A stretch of 64,000 nt of DNA from Talaromyces rugulosus (lineage: Eukaryota > Ascomycota > Eurotiomycetes > Eurotiales > Trichocomaceae), in NCBI RefSeq assembly GCF_013368755.1, contig NC_049563.1:5518001-5582000 (forward strand), written 5' to 3'. This document shows positions 21,845 through 33,393 of this stretch, one piece after another; within the stretch, counting starts at the first letter, position 1, and every line of letters begins with the position of its first letter. A program made the translations under genes and the position numbers. The notes below the pieces were generated by a model that was not told the origin of the DNA, ran no database searches, and saw only the letters and a program-made list of their open reading frames with translations.

Positions 21845-24278
21845 ATGTTTTCCCCCTTTCTCCTTTTCACTCTCCTTGTTTCTATTGGACCTATGGCGGT
21901 TGCCATGGCCTCTCAATCGTTCCCCTCTATCACTCTTCGGCTGGGGGAGACTGCCTACTACATGCACAAGGTCCCCGAGGTACGTGGAAATCTAGTTATT
22001 ATCAAAGTCTAGCTATTAGTCAAATGGTTAAAGCATCGTTGTTCTCTAGCCCAGCGAGCCAATCGGTGCCAACCAAATTGCTACTCCCTGCACTGTGTTT
22101 ACAATTCCCGATTCGGTGACCACGAAAGACGCGCTGAACGAAAGCATCAAAAGATTCCACAGCGTGGATGACGTCTGGTCAACTGACTTTCTAGAGAGCG
22201 TGATCCTGCAATCATCATCTTCTCAGGAATATCTCCAGCAGGACGCAGAAGAAGTGCTGCAACCGTATAAAAACTCTTCAATCTATATACGTTCCGTATC
22301 ATCTGGGGCACTTAATGAAGGACCTTATTTCCTCAATATGGGTCAATTGCACCCAGCATACCGACTATACCCAGACTATGCCGGCGCTTTTATTGCTCCT
22401 ACCGTGCCCACAGAGGATCCATACTGGTCAGTAGAAAGCTGTTCAACCTGATAACAAATATTATAGAAATATAAAGGATGCCGTATCTAACACATTCTTA
22501 GCTACAAACCGCTCGACGCCGCTGCATATGGAGAAATACATCCTTCCGCTTTAACAGTCGCCGTACCCTCTCGCCTATACCGCCGAGAAGCCATTTGCGG
22601 GAGTTCGAATCGGAGTCAAGGACATCATGGATCTCTGTGGTCTCCGAACTGGAGGCTCATCTCGAGCATACACAGAACTGCATGGCCCACGGACCACAAA
22701 TGCCGATGCTATCCAGAAACTGCTTCAGTTAGGTTTCATAATTGTGGGAAAATTAAAGACAACTCAATTTGCGGACTCCGAATGGCCGACTTGTAATTAT
22801 ATTGACTATCATGCACCATTCAATCCCCGAGGGGACGGATACCAATCGACCAGTGGCAGCAGCTGTGGGAGTGCAGCAGCGGTTGCTTAGTATGAGTGGC
22901 TTGATCTCGCCCTTGGAACTGACAGTAGGTACCCCAGTCACCGCTAAATAATTATCTTCGGACGTATAACTAATGACAAAACAAAAAACAGCACTAGGGA
23001 ACGTCCGATCTCCGGCTACTGTTCAGGGTCTCTATGGTATACGTCCCTCAGTAGATGCCGCGAGCTTCAAAGGGATTATTCCCTATACCGTGTAGGAGAA
23101 CGCCTATTATATTGAACCACCATGCAGGCTAATTTAGTCATTCGTTTCTTATAGATTAGCCGACACCGTAGGTGGATTTGCTCGGGATGCGTCAACACTT
23201 GCAATGCTTTCTCGCGCGCTTTATGGATCTATTGACGGCGCACGATTTTCAAATGTAAGCAAACATTAACAGCATTTTATGTGAGTGAGGCCCCGCCGGG
23301 TTTGCCAAAGTAATGTGGGCTCTAGAAACCTAGTAAGCTTCTGTACCCCGTGGAATATTGGCCGGAAATAAGGACAGAGCACGACGCCGTCTTGGAATGT
23401 TTCATTGTCAAGCTAGAGCAGTATCTTGGAATTGAACGAACACGGATAAGCTTGGAGGATATATGGGCAGATAAAAAACCGGTAGACGAGGATATTACCC
23501 TGGAGAAGTACTTTGAGAATGTCTTTGAATGGGGCGCAAATCCATCCCAGTGGAAAAACTTCTTAAAACAATTCATCTCCGACTACAAGGACACCTACGG
23601 TCGAGATCCTGTCCTCAACCCCCAGTTACAGTTTAAGCGGTATGTGATATTGAGTGTTATCCAACAAGAAAGTTTATGAGTATACAGTACTAAACGAGGA
23701 ACTGAACAGCGACTGGCTTCCCACCGTAACAGAAGAACAGGAGAAATAGGGTATAAGAAGATGGAAACTTTTCAAGTCTTGGTATGAGATCAACGTCCTC
23801 CCACCTGCCAAGGAAGGCTTCTCCGACACTCTTCTTGTCCTGCCATGGAGTAATGGTGAACCAGACTATCGAGATAAGTATCGAGATGGTCCCCAGAAGT
23901 TCACGGGTATTGGATTTTTCTTCTATAATTTATCTCCATATAGGGTCCAGAGGTTATATTACCTGGTAAGCAAATTTTCCTTTGGAATCGGCGTTGGTTC
24001 ACCTGCATTGTGATGAGAGATATTCTGATACACATCATGCAGTTGGCCAGGTTTCCTTCACCTCGCGGCCTACCAACTCAACTGAACAATTACCCGCTTC
24101 CGTTGGGATTTCTGGTGGGAAGGGAAGTGATGTGATGCTCACAGACTTCATTGAAGGCTTTATCTCTCAAACAAATGGTCAGCCCGTGGGAGTTGGCGCT
24201 CTAGCATTCGACACGATAGACAATATCAACTCGTCGTACTATTCACAATCGATTCTACAAATCCCGCTGGGGGGCTGA
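21845..24278 (+). pseudogene. broken secreted amidase-signature gene
   Basis: The front is well preserved. A signal-peptide-like MFSPFLLFTLLVSIG (ATG at 21845) leads into SFPSITLRLGETAYY, an intron, and an N-terminal domain ending near [19 protein letters not shown] (about 22360). The amidase core follows ([49 protein letters not shown]). A frame change occurs near 22580, between SRLY and AEKPFAG. A TAG at 22888-22890 interrupts the core just before YEWLDLALGTD. The block that should read like GGSIRGP instead encodes [14 protein letters not shown], so the catalytic serine is lost. Another stop occurs near 23091. C-terminal fragments ([25 protein letters not shown]) remain to about 24260. Several independent lesions make this a pseudogene rather than a sequencing slip. 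Confidence 0.78.
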
Positions 24279-25120
24279 ATTTTGACTGGGCTACTTTTTT
24301 CTACACTCACACTACTAACCTATCTTAATAATCGCAAAGACGATTTATTCTATAGTATACTGTTTCATATAAAAATCTTAACACGGTATGATTGTCCTTA
24401 TATACTACTGCCCTTGTGACGTCCTTCATTACCTATCTAGGTGTAAGCTGCCGCGAAGAATCTAAACATGGAGGGGAGAAGAGGAAATAGGAAGAAGGCA
24501 ATCGATCTACAATATAGTTGATGGTGCGCAATCTTAGTGAAGCCTAATCCTGACGCGGCCTCAACATGATACCATCTCCGGATCCGACACCGCTCCCCTA
24601 GGGCTGGGGCTACATCAAATGTACGAGGCTGCAAACTATAATAAAAAGTATTTATAGCAATAGATACATACCTTTATATACTTATTTAGTATATACTTTG
24701 AATATATATTAGGATGTTGCAGTTTACTGTTTAATATATCCTCTCTGTTCTGTACTGATATATATATCAATTCATTTATTATATTCCTGTAAACCATAGG
24801 ACCTTGCTATTTTAATCTTCTATTACAGCCTTTCCTATCATCGTTAAAGTGTTCATATTGTTGGTTTCAGAACAAGTGACGAAATTGGGACCGATTCGGT
24901 TAGAGCTCCTTCCCCACACGGCGATTTGCGGCTGGCCCGTGCAGACCTCGCTTTCTCTGCCCGCGACTGCCTTTGGTCGCCACCACATACCACGGACTAT
25001 CGATTGATATACCACGAACTTATATATTACAGACTGTATATCACAGACTACAAACCCCAGCTATCGATATATCGTAGCTGTGCGAATATCCGCTCTAGCT
25101 TCATTATCCAGCTGCTCGCC
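24279..25120. other. AT-rich intergenic region
   Basis: Very AT-rich between 24640 and 24800, then the promoter of the MDR gene. No gene is supported. Confidence 0.45.
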
Positions 25121-26143
25121 ATGGCGGTAGCCATTCCCTCCACCATGAAGGCGTGGCTCTGGGATACAACTAGCGGAGGCCTCGAGCAAAACCTCTACCA
25201 GTCGAACACAGCCACGCGACCCGGCCAAACGCTGCAACCCAACCAGGTGCTCGTGAAAGTTATTTCAATGTCTCTAAACCCCGCCGACTACAAAGTTCCG
25301 GAAATGGGCTTGATCTACAAGTGCGTGGTCTCAACACCAGCTTCGCCCGGTATGGATTTCTGCGGCACTGTCGCTGCGACTGGCTCCGGGGTGACCAATG
25401 TCAAAGTCGGTCAGCTCGTTTTTGGCTGCGTGGTTATGCCGATACAGCATGGATCGTTGGCGGAATACCTCGTAATCCAAGAAGATCTGCCTGTTCCTGT
25501 CCCGGATGGCGTTGATGCCGATCACGCCGCCGCGGTTGGTGTTGCAGGCCAGACAGCCTTGCAGGTGATTGAAGGGCAAGTCAAGGCAGGTGACCATGTC
25601 TTTATCAATGGTGGCTCTGGTGGTGTCGGTATTTTTGCTATTCAGATTGCCAAAGCTCTCGGGTGCCAGGTGACGACCACGTGCTCAACTCGCAACGTCG
25701 AGCTGCTGAAAAGCATCGGCGCCGACGAAGTTCTCGACTACACGAGTGTTGATATTGTCGACCTTTTGCGGAAGCGAGGTCCGCTGTTTAGCTTGTGCCT
25801 GGACATGATCGGCAAACCGACCGAGCTGTACCGCGAAAGCCACAACTTTCTCCTCCCTGGAAAGCGCTTTTCACAGGTAGGAAACGATTCACATCTATCT
25901 ACTGCTGCGCGTTTGATTACCCCCAAGATTTTTGGGGGTGGACAGCGGCCTTATCAGCTGGTCTTCTTCAAGAACCGCCCCGAAGACTTGAAAAAAATCG
26001 GAGACTGGATGCAGGAAGGCAAAGTCAAAACGGTGTTAGATAGCGTGTATGAATTTGACGATGCAGTCCAGGCATATGAGAAACTGAAGAGCCATCGGGC
26101 TCGAGGAAAGATTGTCGTCCATGTCGCTCCCAGGTCGACGTGA
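25121..26143 (+). CDS. medium-chain dehydrogenase/reductase (zinc-free quinone/enoyl reductase type)
   Basis: Single exon, 340 aa. N-terminal GroES-like domain (MKAWLWD, VLVKVISMSLNPADYKV, PGMDFCGTVAATGSGV). The Rossmann nucleotide-binding motif NGGSGGVG is near residue 164, followed by AIQIAKALGCQVTTTCS. The structural-zinc cysteine cluster and the catalytic-zinc GHE motif of alcohol dehydrogenases are absent. It therefore fits the NADPH-dependent quinone oxidoreductase/enoyl reductase branch, which reduces activated double bonds in the cytosol. ATG 25121 in CTCGCCATGG is chosen because the MDR fold begins right after it. It stands alone upstream of the accessory run, so membership of the same pathway is only possible. 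Confidence 0.88.
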   Translation: MAVAIPSTMKAWLWDTTSGGLEQNLYQSNTATRPGQTLQPNQVLVKVISMSLNPADYKVPEMGLIYKCVVSTPASPGMDFCGTVAATGSGVTNVKVGQLVFGCVVMPIQHGSLAEYLVIQEDLPVPVPDGVDADHAAAVGVAGQTALQVIEGQVKAGDHVFINGGSGGVGIFAIQIAKALGCQVTTTCSTRNVELLKSIGADEVLDYTSVDIVDLLRKRGPLFSLCLDMIGKPTELYRESHNFLLPGKRFSQVGNDSHLSTAARLITPKIFGGGQRPYQLVFFKNRPEDLKKIGDWMQEGKVKTVLDSVYEFDDAVQAYEKLKSHRARGKIVVHVAPRST

Positions 26144-26416
26144 TTATGTGTTCTGATGGATTTATGAGATATGTGTTATGTCAATTATGCGCCTCTTCAT
26201 TACTTTTGATGCCCATTTTCTCGAAATAAAAAGGAATTTTCAGATACTGTACCAAAGTAGAGAGCTGGAGAGGAGACAAACGCTGCGTTTGGTCCGACAC
26301 GCCCGGCACGTGGTCTTTGTACTTTGCTTTGTTCTTCCATCTTATCTTCCTTCTTACCGCCTCACATCACACCCCAGCAGAAAAAAGGGAGAGAAAAAAT
26401 TTACTCCGCTGCAGTA

Positions 26417-27307
26417 ATGACAGCTATCCATCTTAGAAAGTCTTCGTCAAATGCCAGCTTCACTGACAAGTCTGAAGAGAAGTATGTCCGTCTTGAATTC
26501 TTTTTTGATAGTCATTCTTACGCATGAAGGCACAAAGCATGCCAGAAAAGGCACTCGGGCCCGGTTATCCTCGCCAGCAAGCTTAGTCTTGCAGACATCC
26601 AGCATCTGTTAGACTTCAAATACCGACCGGAGCAGGATAAACACCGATGGAAACTGCACAGGAATGGCGAGAGGAAGCTCCACACTCTCGTGGGTATGTC
26701 ACAAATTCATTGCTTCTGTCTAAAGCACCTTTATTTATTTTCCATGTTAACATTGACGACAGTCAACAAGATCAACAAAGTGCAAGCCGCCGATTGTGAG
26801 ACTTTGCAACGGGCTATCATGATGACCGACGCTCTTTTAGATGATCAGCTGCTTGCTCTAAAAAATAAAGATAATCTCCGAGACAATCTGTTACTGGCAA
26901 AAAGTGATCAGGTCTTCTTCCGCTCAGCAGATGGTTCGCTTGAAATCACTGGGTTTCCCGATCGAGCGATCGGCTTCAAACCCCAACAAGGCGACATGCG
27001 TATGGTCGTTGTGATACGCACTGCTACCCCAATCAGCTTTGCTTCCACAATGACAGAGCTATTTTTCTATTTGTACGGCATGTTTGACCTTCTTCCTGGG
27101 ACTGTGGCGCCGCAACAAAAGACTTTTGGGTTCGTCACTGATTCTGTCAATTTTCAGTTCGCCATGATCGGACCGGATCGTGTGCTACGAGTTTCGGAGA
27201 AGCTTAACTGGGTTGCGCATCAGCAGTTAATCCTTGAGTATCTTGACCATGGAATTGAAGATGTGCTTCTGGCTGGATGTCGTGCTGCAGTAGGGGGGTA
27301 CGAATGA
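26417..27307 (+). CDS. uncharacterised 257-aa protein
   Basis: Exons 26417-26481, 26530-26693 and 26763-27307 join in frame (774 nt). The protein starts MTAIHLRKSSSNASFTDKS, continues with KRHSGPVILASKLSLADIQHLLDFKYRP, and has a compact C-terminal half with alternating hydrophobic blocks (DMRMVVVIRTATPISFA, ELFFYLYGMFDLLPG, FGFVTDSVNFQFAMIGPD). No signal peptide, membrane segment or known motif stands out. The clean splicing and balanced composition support a real gene. I do not recognise the family and infer no role. Confidence 0.7.
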
Positions 27308-27429
27308 AGTTTGTCAAGCGACGATCAAGTGATTTTATTGGCATGTGTTTCGACTTAGCCATTGCATGAAGCGCTTAGATAGTGCAAATTTGAATGAACC
27401 ATTGCTGCTATTCGTCAAAGTCAAGATAA

Positions 27430-28990
27430 CTAAATAATCCATTCTCGCTCACGTTCTTTCCTCTCAAATCTCTCTCGTAAATCCCACCTTTTCGCGACGT
27501 ATGCAATAACTAGCGTTAGCAAAAGCTCGAGCGCGAAAAACATGGCCGCTAACTGATATCCCACAGAAAAGTGCGGCGACTCGGCTGTATTATACGCCAA
27601 AAGAGGCACCCAGGCAGAGAATGTGAAAGCGATTGTTTCAACGAGCCCGATAATTAGGATACGATCCTCTACAGAGTATGCGCAAACTTCATTTATCCAA
27701 GCAATGAACAATGCCCCAGCCCCAGTCTCCAGGAAGGTAAGGATCCACCCGGTCATCATTGCAGGAATATTGTCCTCCGGCCAGACAGAAAGAATGATGG
27801 TTCCAGTGAGTGCAACCAAAGCTGCAAAGACTATCACCGGCCATCGAGCTTGCAGAGCGTCACTGACCCAGGCGTACCCTAGGGTGAAAATAATCTGTGC
27901 GCCGTAACCCGCCGTGGGGATCAAATTGACCTTTTCGACACTGTACAGCCCCGTTGACTTGAGCCATACGTTGAAGTATGAGTAAATGCGAATTCCAAGG
28001 ACGTGTGTAATGAACACGATAGGAAACAACCACGCAGCCCAGTTGCCAACAAGGTCCGAAAACGTGCGCAGTGTTAGCTTCTTCGGAGCAGCTCTACCCA
28101 CACGCTCCATACGCGCAATAGCTAGCTCCTTCTCCTCTGGTGCTAACCAGTGGCTGCGAGAATTCGTTGGTGAGTCTGGAATTGCCCAGAATCCATATAG
28201 AGCAATTGGAATGCCGATAATGCCATCGAAGACAAAAAGCCACTGCCATGCTGACAAGCCCGCGCGGCCGTTCATTCCCTTGTAGAGTGCTGCTTGAAGA
28301 TAGCCAGAGAACATTTGTGCAGCGCTGGAGGAGGCCTGAAAAATGCAGCTACGCTTTCCCAGCTCTGCAGGCGTATACCAATTCCCAAGAAGTGCCATGA
28401 TTCCGGGATAAGCAGATGCTTCGATTAAGCCAATAAAGAAACGTAGAGCGTATATGGTGTTAACATTCGTAGCCCCAGCCATAGCAACTACCAGAATACT
28501 CCAGACAATTTCAAGAGAGGGCAGCCAAATAGATGGTCGGACTTTTGTCAGAATGATCTGTGAGGGCATGTTGCCTAGAATATATCCAATAGTCCAATAT
28601 GTCGTAAGATAGTTGAGATCATTACCAGACAGGTTCAGGTCTTCTTTCATCCCTGAGACGTATGCATTTGAGACCTGTAGGAAAGTTTTATCAGAATGAC
28701 GTGAACTATATCAATACTCAACGGCAACGGGGACGTACATTGGTCTGGTCTAGATATTTGACAAAGTACGCAACGCAGACATAGGTGAGAATCCACCAGT
28801 CTACCTTTGCGATAAATTTTCGCTCTTTCGGAGACTTGTCTAACGAATCCCAGATGGTTCCTAGAATTCGCTTTCGAAGAGATTTGCGGTGGGTAGTCGA
28901 CGAGCCATCATAACTGTCTGGTGGGGAGTGCTCCCCAGCGACGGTAGTATAATTTACGATGGACTGGCCCTCAGGCTTTGAAGGTTCCAT
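27430..28990 (-). CDS. MFS permease of the Dal5/allantoate (anion:cation symporter) type
   Basis: Exons 28739-28990 and 27430-28674 give 498 aa. A hydrophilic N-terminus (about 60 residues) precedes the first helix (WWILTYVCVAYFVKYLDQTN), followed by the Dal5-type NAYVSGMKEDLNLSGNDLNYL. Other family marks are GNMPSQIILTKVRPSIWLP, FFIGLIEASAYPGIMALLGNWY and the YGFWAIPDSPTNS block after the sixth helix. Fungal members import allantoate, ureidosuccinate, dipeptides, pantothenate or nicotinate across the plasma membrane. The divergent FMO gene, the nearby Zn2Cys6 regulator and two amide hydrolases suggest a nitrogen-containing substrate, possibly a dipeptide. That substrate is inference. Confidence 0.9.
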
Positions 28991-29521
28991 AGTAAGTAAT
29001 CAATGAGCTACTTGAAAACCGTTATGGCAGCATCGAACCGTGATATTTCAATCAAGCTGTCCACAATCGCGGGAAGCAAGGCATTGGCAGTGTTGATATT
29101 TGAGGATGTATTTATATAGACATGTTTAATTTAAATGTACGCAAAAGCCAAAAGGCGAGCAAGATTGCGACATAGATATCAAGAATGAGCTCAACGTGAT
29201 TTACTATTCATTTGCTTGAGTTGTTTGGTTCTTCACAACTCCTAGTCGCGGAGGGACTCCGCTTTGAATTGCCTCATGCAGCGAAAGTTTTTCATTTTTG
29301 CCGTATTAGGCAAGTTGCGGGTTCGGCGCCGACGCCGACTGCCATGTTTGATAAGATAAACACCGGAAATTTTTTTGAGTGGTGGCGCTCATGTTTTTCT
29401 TAAGCTTTATCAGTGACTAACTGATTACAGCCAACATACGCGGACAGCGAAGGGTCATAAAATCATATACTTCCCTGCTGTATGTTACATAGCAATTGAA
29501 ACGCAATTTCCTAGGCTCGAC
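28991..29521. promoter_or_regulatory. bidirectional promoter of the permease and FMO genes with GATA-factor sites
   Basis: A 531-bp divergent promoter. Two overlapping HGATAR sites lie at 29349-29359 (TGATAAGATAA), and a third in reverse orientation at 29407-29412 (TTATCA). These match the AreA nitrogen-regulator consensus. A GC-rich inverted CGG element, CGGAGGGACTCCG, lies near 29249, and CGGCGCCG lies near 29324. Confidence 0.55.
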
Positions 29522-31107
29522 ATGCGAGTTGCAATTATCGGTGCTGGGCCGTGTGGTCTTGCAGCCGCCAAGTAAGTTGAATTACTTTTAGAAAGAATTG
29601 CTGTTCTAATATCTATAACTAGGTATCTCCACGCTGAGAAAGCCTTTGGTACGATTACTATTTTCGAACAACGCGATGATGTCGGCGGGGTGTGGTACTA
29701 TACGCAGAATAACACAACAGATGTCAATTTCTCCATTCCGCACACAAAGCCAAATACATCTCCCGAAGAACCCATCTGTACCGGTAGAAAAGGCGGGAAG
29801 AATAGTGAGGAGGAGACTTTTGAATTCCTATCACCGGCATATGACCTTTTGGAAACAAACATCCCGCATACATTGATGAATTACTCGGATCGCAAGTTTC
29901 CTGCAAACACACCATTGTTTCCTGAACATACACTAGTGAAGGAATACCTACGTGGATATGCAGAGGACATTAGATCTTTTATATCTTTCCAGACGCAAGT
30001 TGTCAACGTGTCTCCATTGCAAATGGGTTCGCAAGATACGTGGAAAGTCACCGTGAGAGATCTTGTGACCAAAAACACCTCGATACATCACTTTGATGCT
30101 GTTGTAATTGCCAATGGGCATTATAGTGATCCGTATGTGCCAGATATCCCAGGAATAGAGCAATGGAACAGGGCATACCCCGGCGCGATCACTCACTCCA
30201 AATTCTATAGACGACCAGAGGAATATCGAGACAAGGTAAGCATGAATCTTAACAAGCAAATGAGTCTGGTTCGAGTTTAAAAATACTAATAATTGATTTC
30301 TTCGAGAAATAGAAAGTCATTATAGTGGGAAACTCGGCTTCCGGTATCGATTTAAGCGTACAAATAGCCAACGTTTCTCTTAGGCCGCTCCTGATCTCCG
30401 AAAAGAACCAAGAGACAACAGTAAATACGAACCCACGGTTAGAAAGCGTCCCTGAAATAGTCGAATTTATTATTGGCGACCGCGCTACAGTGCGCTTTTC
30501 CGACGGCCGTGTTGAGCGCGATATTGACCACGTCATTTTCTGCACTGGCTATCTCTACTCATTCCCATTCTTTTCTCAGTTGGAAGGATCTCCAATAGTG
30601 ACGGATGGTAAACGCCCTTGCAATTTGTACCAACACATTTTTTATCATCCTCGCCCGACTCTGGCTTTCGTCGGACTACCACAACGAATCGTCCCGTTTC
30701 CTGTGTCTGAAGCACAAGTAGCGTTGATAGCGCGCGTGTTCTCCAGACGACTGGAACTTCCGCCTCAAAAGGAAATGGAGAACTGGGAAACAGATTGGAT
30801 CGCAAATCACGGATCCGGGAAAAGTTTCAATAGTCTAGCTTTCCCTCTAGACGCCGATTATATCAATTTCTTGCACGACTATAGCCTGCAAGCAAGACAA
30901 AAAGAGGGATTAGAGAATGAGGGACATGGCAAGAAACCTCCTTACTGGGGTGAAAAGGAGAGATGGGTGCGAAAAATGTTCCCAACCATTAAGTTAGCTT
31001 CAAGGGAGCTTGGGAACAGGAGGAAAGAGATCACGAGCCTAGAGGCGCTGGGATTTGATTTTGAACAATGGAAAGAAGAGAATGCAGCAGGAAAGGCGTC
31101 ATTATGA
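29522..31107 (+). CDS. flavin-containing monooxygenase (FMO-like)
   Basis: Exons 29522-29571, 29623-30235 and 30313-31107 give 485 aa. The FAD Rossmann motif GAGPCG is at residues 8-13 (MRVAIIGAGPCGLAAAKYL). The FMO-type block PGAITHSKFYRRPEEYRDK precedes the NADPH motif VGNSASG at about residue 226. The C-terminal FCTGYLYSFPFF matches the ATG/CTGY box of FMOs. FMOs oxygenate soft nucleophiles (N, S) or catalyse Baeyer-Villiger reactions using NADPH and O2. Divergent transcription with the Dal5-type permease suggests it acts on the imported compound. The start is fixed by the glycine-rich motif lying at the very N-terminus. Confidence 0.9.
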
Positions 31108-31185
31108 GCTCAGCTGCCTTTTGTTTTCTTCTTTTTGGCGGTCCCAGGTGGGCATGTATCAAGGAAACAATCACATCCAAGGCGA

Positions 31186-33393
31186 TCAGAGAACCCCGAG
31201 GGATAGGTCATCCATGACATCTAACCATAACCCATTCATCCCGGCCCCTAAGGACATGTTGGATCCCTGGAACAGCTCATCTGTAGTTGATGCAGAGTTG
31301 TTGAAGGGGAATAGTTTCGGCTCCGCCGCAGTCAGCCCTATCGTGGATTCGTTTTCTCCTACTGCATAGGCGTATATACTTGTATCCCCCAAGCTGGTCT
31401 TGATTAATTGCATAATTTCATTACGAATTATCTGCAAGGGCACCGGTGGTTTCTTGCTCCTAGGTATTTCTACCCCAGCGGTTGCCAATGGACGCTGTAT
31501 ATCGTTGTAAAAGTCTATAGCATCAAGGACAGGGTCAAAATGCCGCGTCATGGTGTCAATAATTGGGGCACTGTCATCCGTTGAAGGTGATTCAAATGGT
31601 ATATGTGGAGCTGAGTGTTGCGCAGAAATGTATTCTGCTAACTGCCAAAAAACCACAGCTGCTTGTTTCGCCGTGTGCCAGCTCTTTGGGAATGAATCAA
31701 GAATTTTTGCGCATAAAGCCACGCCGTTTGTTATTTCTGCCAGAACACCTTCTGTATCGAGTGACTGCCCCGGAGAAGTGGACGAGGCAGGCAAAATAGA
31801 GCCTCTTCTTTCCTGGAGATGCACACTGCTAATGGGCTTTGTCTGGTTGAGGCGCCACACGTAGCAATGGAAAAATATAGCCCCCATGGTTAGGAATCGG
31901 CAAAGAGTAATCCAATTAAGCGGCAAGTGTTTCTGCTGTTGCAAAACCAGGCTGGACTGCACGTATTTTTGTGCTGCTGCTTGCAGTTCTGGAAGCCTCT
32001 CTATAGAGTGCTGGAAATTGAATTTCGACGGACTATACAGCAGGATGAGAAGATTTTGATACCGCGCGTTGTGCCAAGTTATGGTGTTGTGAAATGGAAC
32101 CTGGTCGTTATCATTCAGTGCCGAGCTAGACAGCAAACACCCCTGAGTATACCAGTCATCTATCTGTCTACGAAAGTCGTCGATGTGAGAGGCCATCATG
32201 CCTTGGTTGAAAAGCACCGGCTGTTGCGAGGATGCCAAATGAATGGTTTGAAGAATTTTCCCTTCTAGTTGTCGAAGTGACACCACATGCCGATTGACTT
32301 GCAATGTCATGGCATAGTAATAGCGATCAGCCGATGCGTACTCCTGCACGGTGATACTTGGCAGAGAAAGGTTGATTTCGTCTTCACTGATGCTAGGTGC
32401 TAGACCATATGAAACGCTCATCATGCGGTCCAAGACATACACTGACCAGAACAGTCGTCGTCGACGCTCCGTCTCGATCTGAGAAATGTTCCCAGCTAGG
32501 CTATTGTCCCGAGTAAGACCCATTGAGATGGCTTTACGAGCGAGAATGCCCGTGATTGCCCAAGGAGGAATGCTGCTAGCCTCGAACAGAGAATATAAAG
32601 CGAGGAGCGTGAGGATCTCTACTGAGGCGAGGTCGCTTTTGCATAGGCACTCGTGGACGATTTCCTTTTCGGGAATCTCGATAGACATCCAATCCGCATC
32701 CCCAAGTTCATTTGCCCGCTGCAGTGTTGTACGCCCAATGGCCATGATGACGCTTAACCGGGTGGGGAATTCGGATATTTCTAGAGCAGGAGGCACTCTA
32801 TTTGTGGTTTCATAAATAAGATCAGTGTCTCGGAGAACTTTATCGCGGTCCAGGAATGGATACGCCCGGTGAACATGGCGGAAATATGCATTTACGAAAC
32901 GACAACCGGTGACCTTGTCAAGGAATGGTGTCGTTCCTGCAGAAGCAGGCTTTGTTGTCACTCGGTTTCCCTCTAGGTTCTCGTGGTTCTCCTCATACCT
33001 AGCATCCGATGTCGATGGTTTAGAAGCCTGTGCCGTGGTAAGATCATTTCCAGTTTCAACCAGTTCCACCGGAACAGCGTGTGGTGAGCGAGCCTTGTTC
33101 ACGTACTCAGACAGCCACGAGATACGCTCACGAAGTCCCTTCTCACGGTCCTGGGAGTCTTGAGGATACGAGCAAGGCAGCCAGGCGGCTATACAGAGAC
33201 TACACGCACCTTCGCGGGTTCGCGTGCATTTCTTCTTCAGCCGGCGACATCGCTGACAGGCTGACTGGGTTGATTGCCGAGGCTCTTCTTCTCCTTGGCC
33301 AGACGACACGGCCTCCTCAGGCACTGTAGAGGATTTGCGTCCTTTTCGTGGAGTGCGCTTGGACACGCGGAATCGCTGAAACGAGCCCTGCAT
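31186..33393 (-). CDS. Zn2Cys6 transcription factor, probable local regulator
   Basis: Single exon, 735 aa. The binuclear zinc cluster has Cys46, 49, 56, 64, 67 and 74 (CQRCRRLKKKC, CSLC) with basic residues before it. A short coiled-coil-like linker follows (REKGLRERISWLSEYV). The fungal_trans domain occupies the middle (FVNAYFRHVHRAYPFLDRD near 165, RRRLFWSVYVLDRMMSVSYG near 320, the classic FWS-hydrophobic-D box). It lies between the FMO and the M19 dipeptidase gene and shares a 370-bp divergent promoter with the latter, so it probably regulates this run. A nearby CGG palindrome (34867-34886) is a candidate binding site. Confidence 0.92.
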   Translation of the reverse strand: MQGSFQRFRVSKRTPRKGRKSSTVPEEAVSSGQGEEEPRQSTQSACQRCRRLKKKCTRTREGACSLCIAAWLPCSYPQDSQDREKGLRERISWLSEYVNKARSPHAVPVELVETGNDLTTAQASKPSTSDARYEENHENLEGNRVTTKPASAGTTPFLDKVTGCRFVNAYFRHVHRAYPFLDRDKVLRDTDLIYETTNRVPPALEISEFPTRLSVIMAIGRTTLQRANELGDADWMSIEIPEKEIVHECLCKSDLASVEILTLLALYSLFEASSIPPWAITGILARKAISMGLTRDNSLAGNISQIETERRRRLFWSVYVLDRMMSVSYGLAPSISEDEINLSLPSITVQEYASADRYYYAMTLQVNRHVVSLRQLEGKILQTIHLASSQQPVLFNQGMMASHIDDFRRQIDDWYTQGCLLSSSALNDNDQVPFHNTITWHNARYQNLLILLYSPSKFNFQHSIERLPELQAAAQKYVQSSLVLQQQKHLPLNWITLCRFLTMGAIFFHCYVWRLNQTKPISSVHLQERRGSILPASSTSPGQSLDTEGVLAEITNGVALCAKILDSFPKSWHTAKQAAVVFWQLAEYISAQHSAPHIPFESPSTDDSAPIIDTMTRHFDPVLDAIDFYNDIQRPLATAGVEIPRSKKPPVPLQIIRNEIMQLIKTSLGDTSIYAYAVGENESTIGLTAAEPKLFPFNNSASTTDELFQGSNMSLGAGMNGLWLDVMDDLSLGVL

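Noticed and set aside
22600..22620. tRNA B-box-like GTTCGAATC
   Set aside because: It lies in the amidase relic's coding frame and no matching A-box or cloverleaf could be formed.
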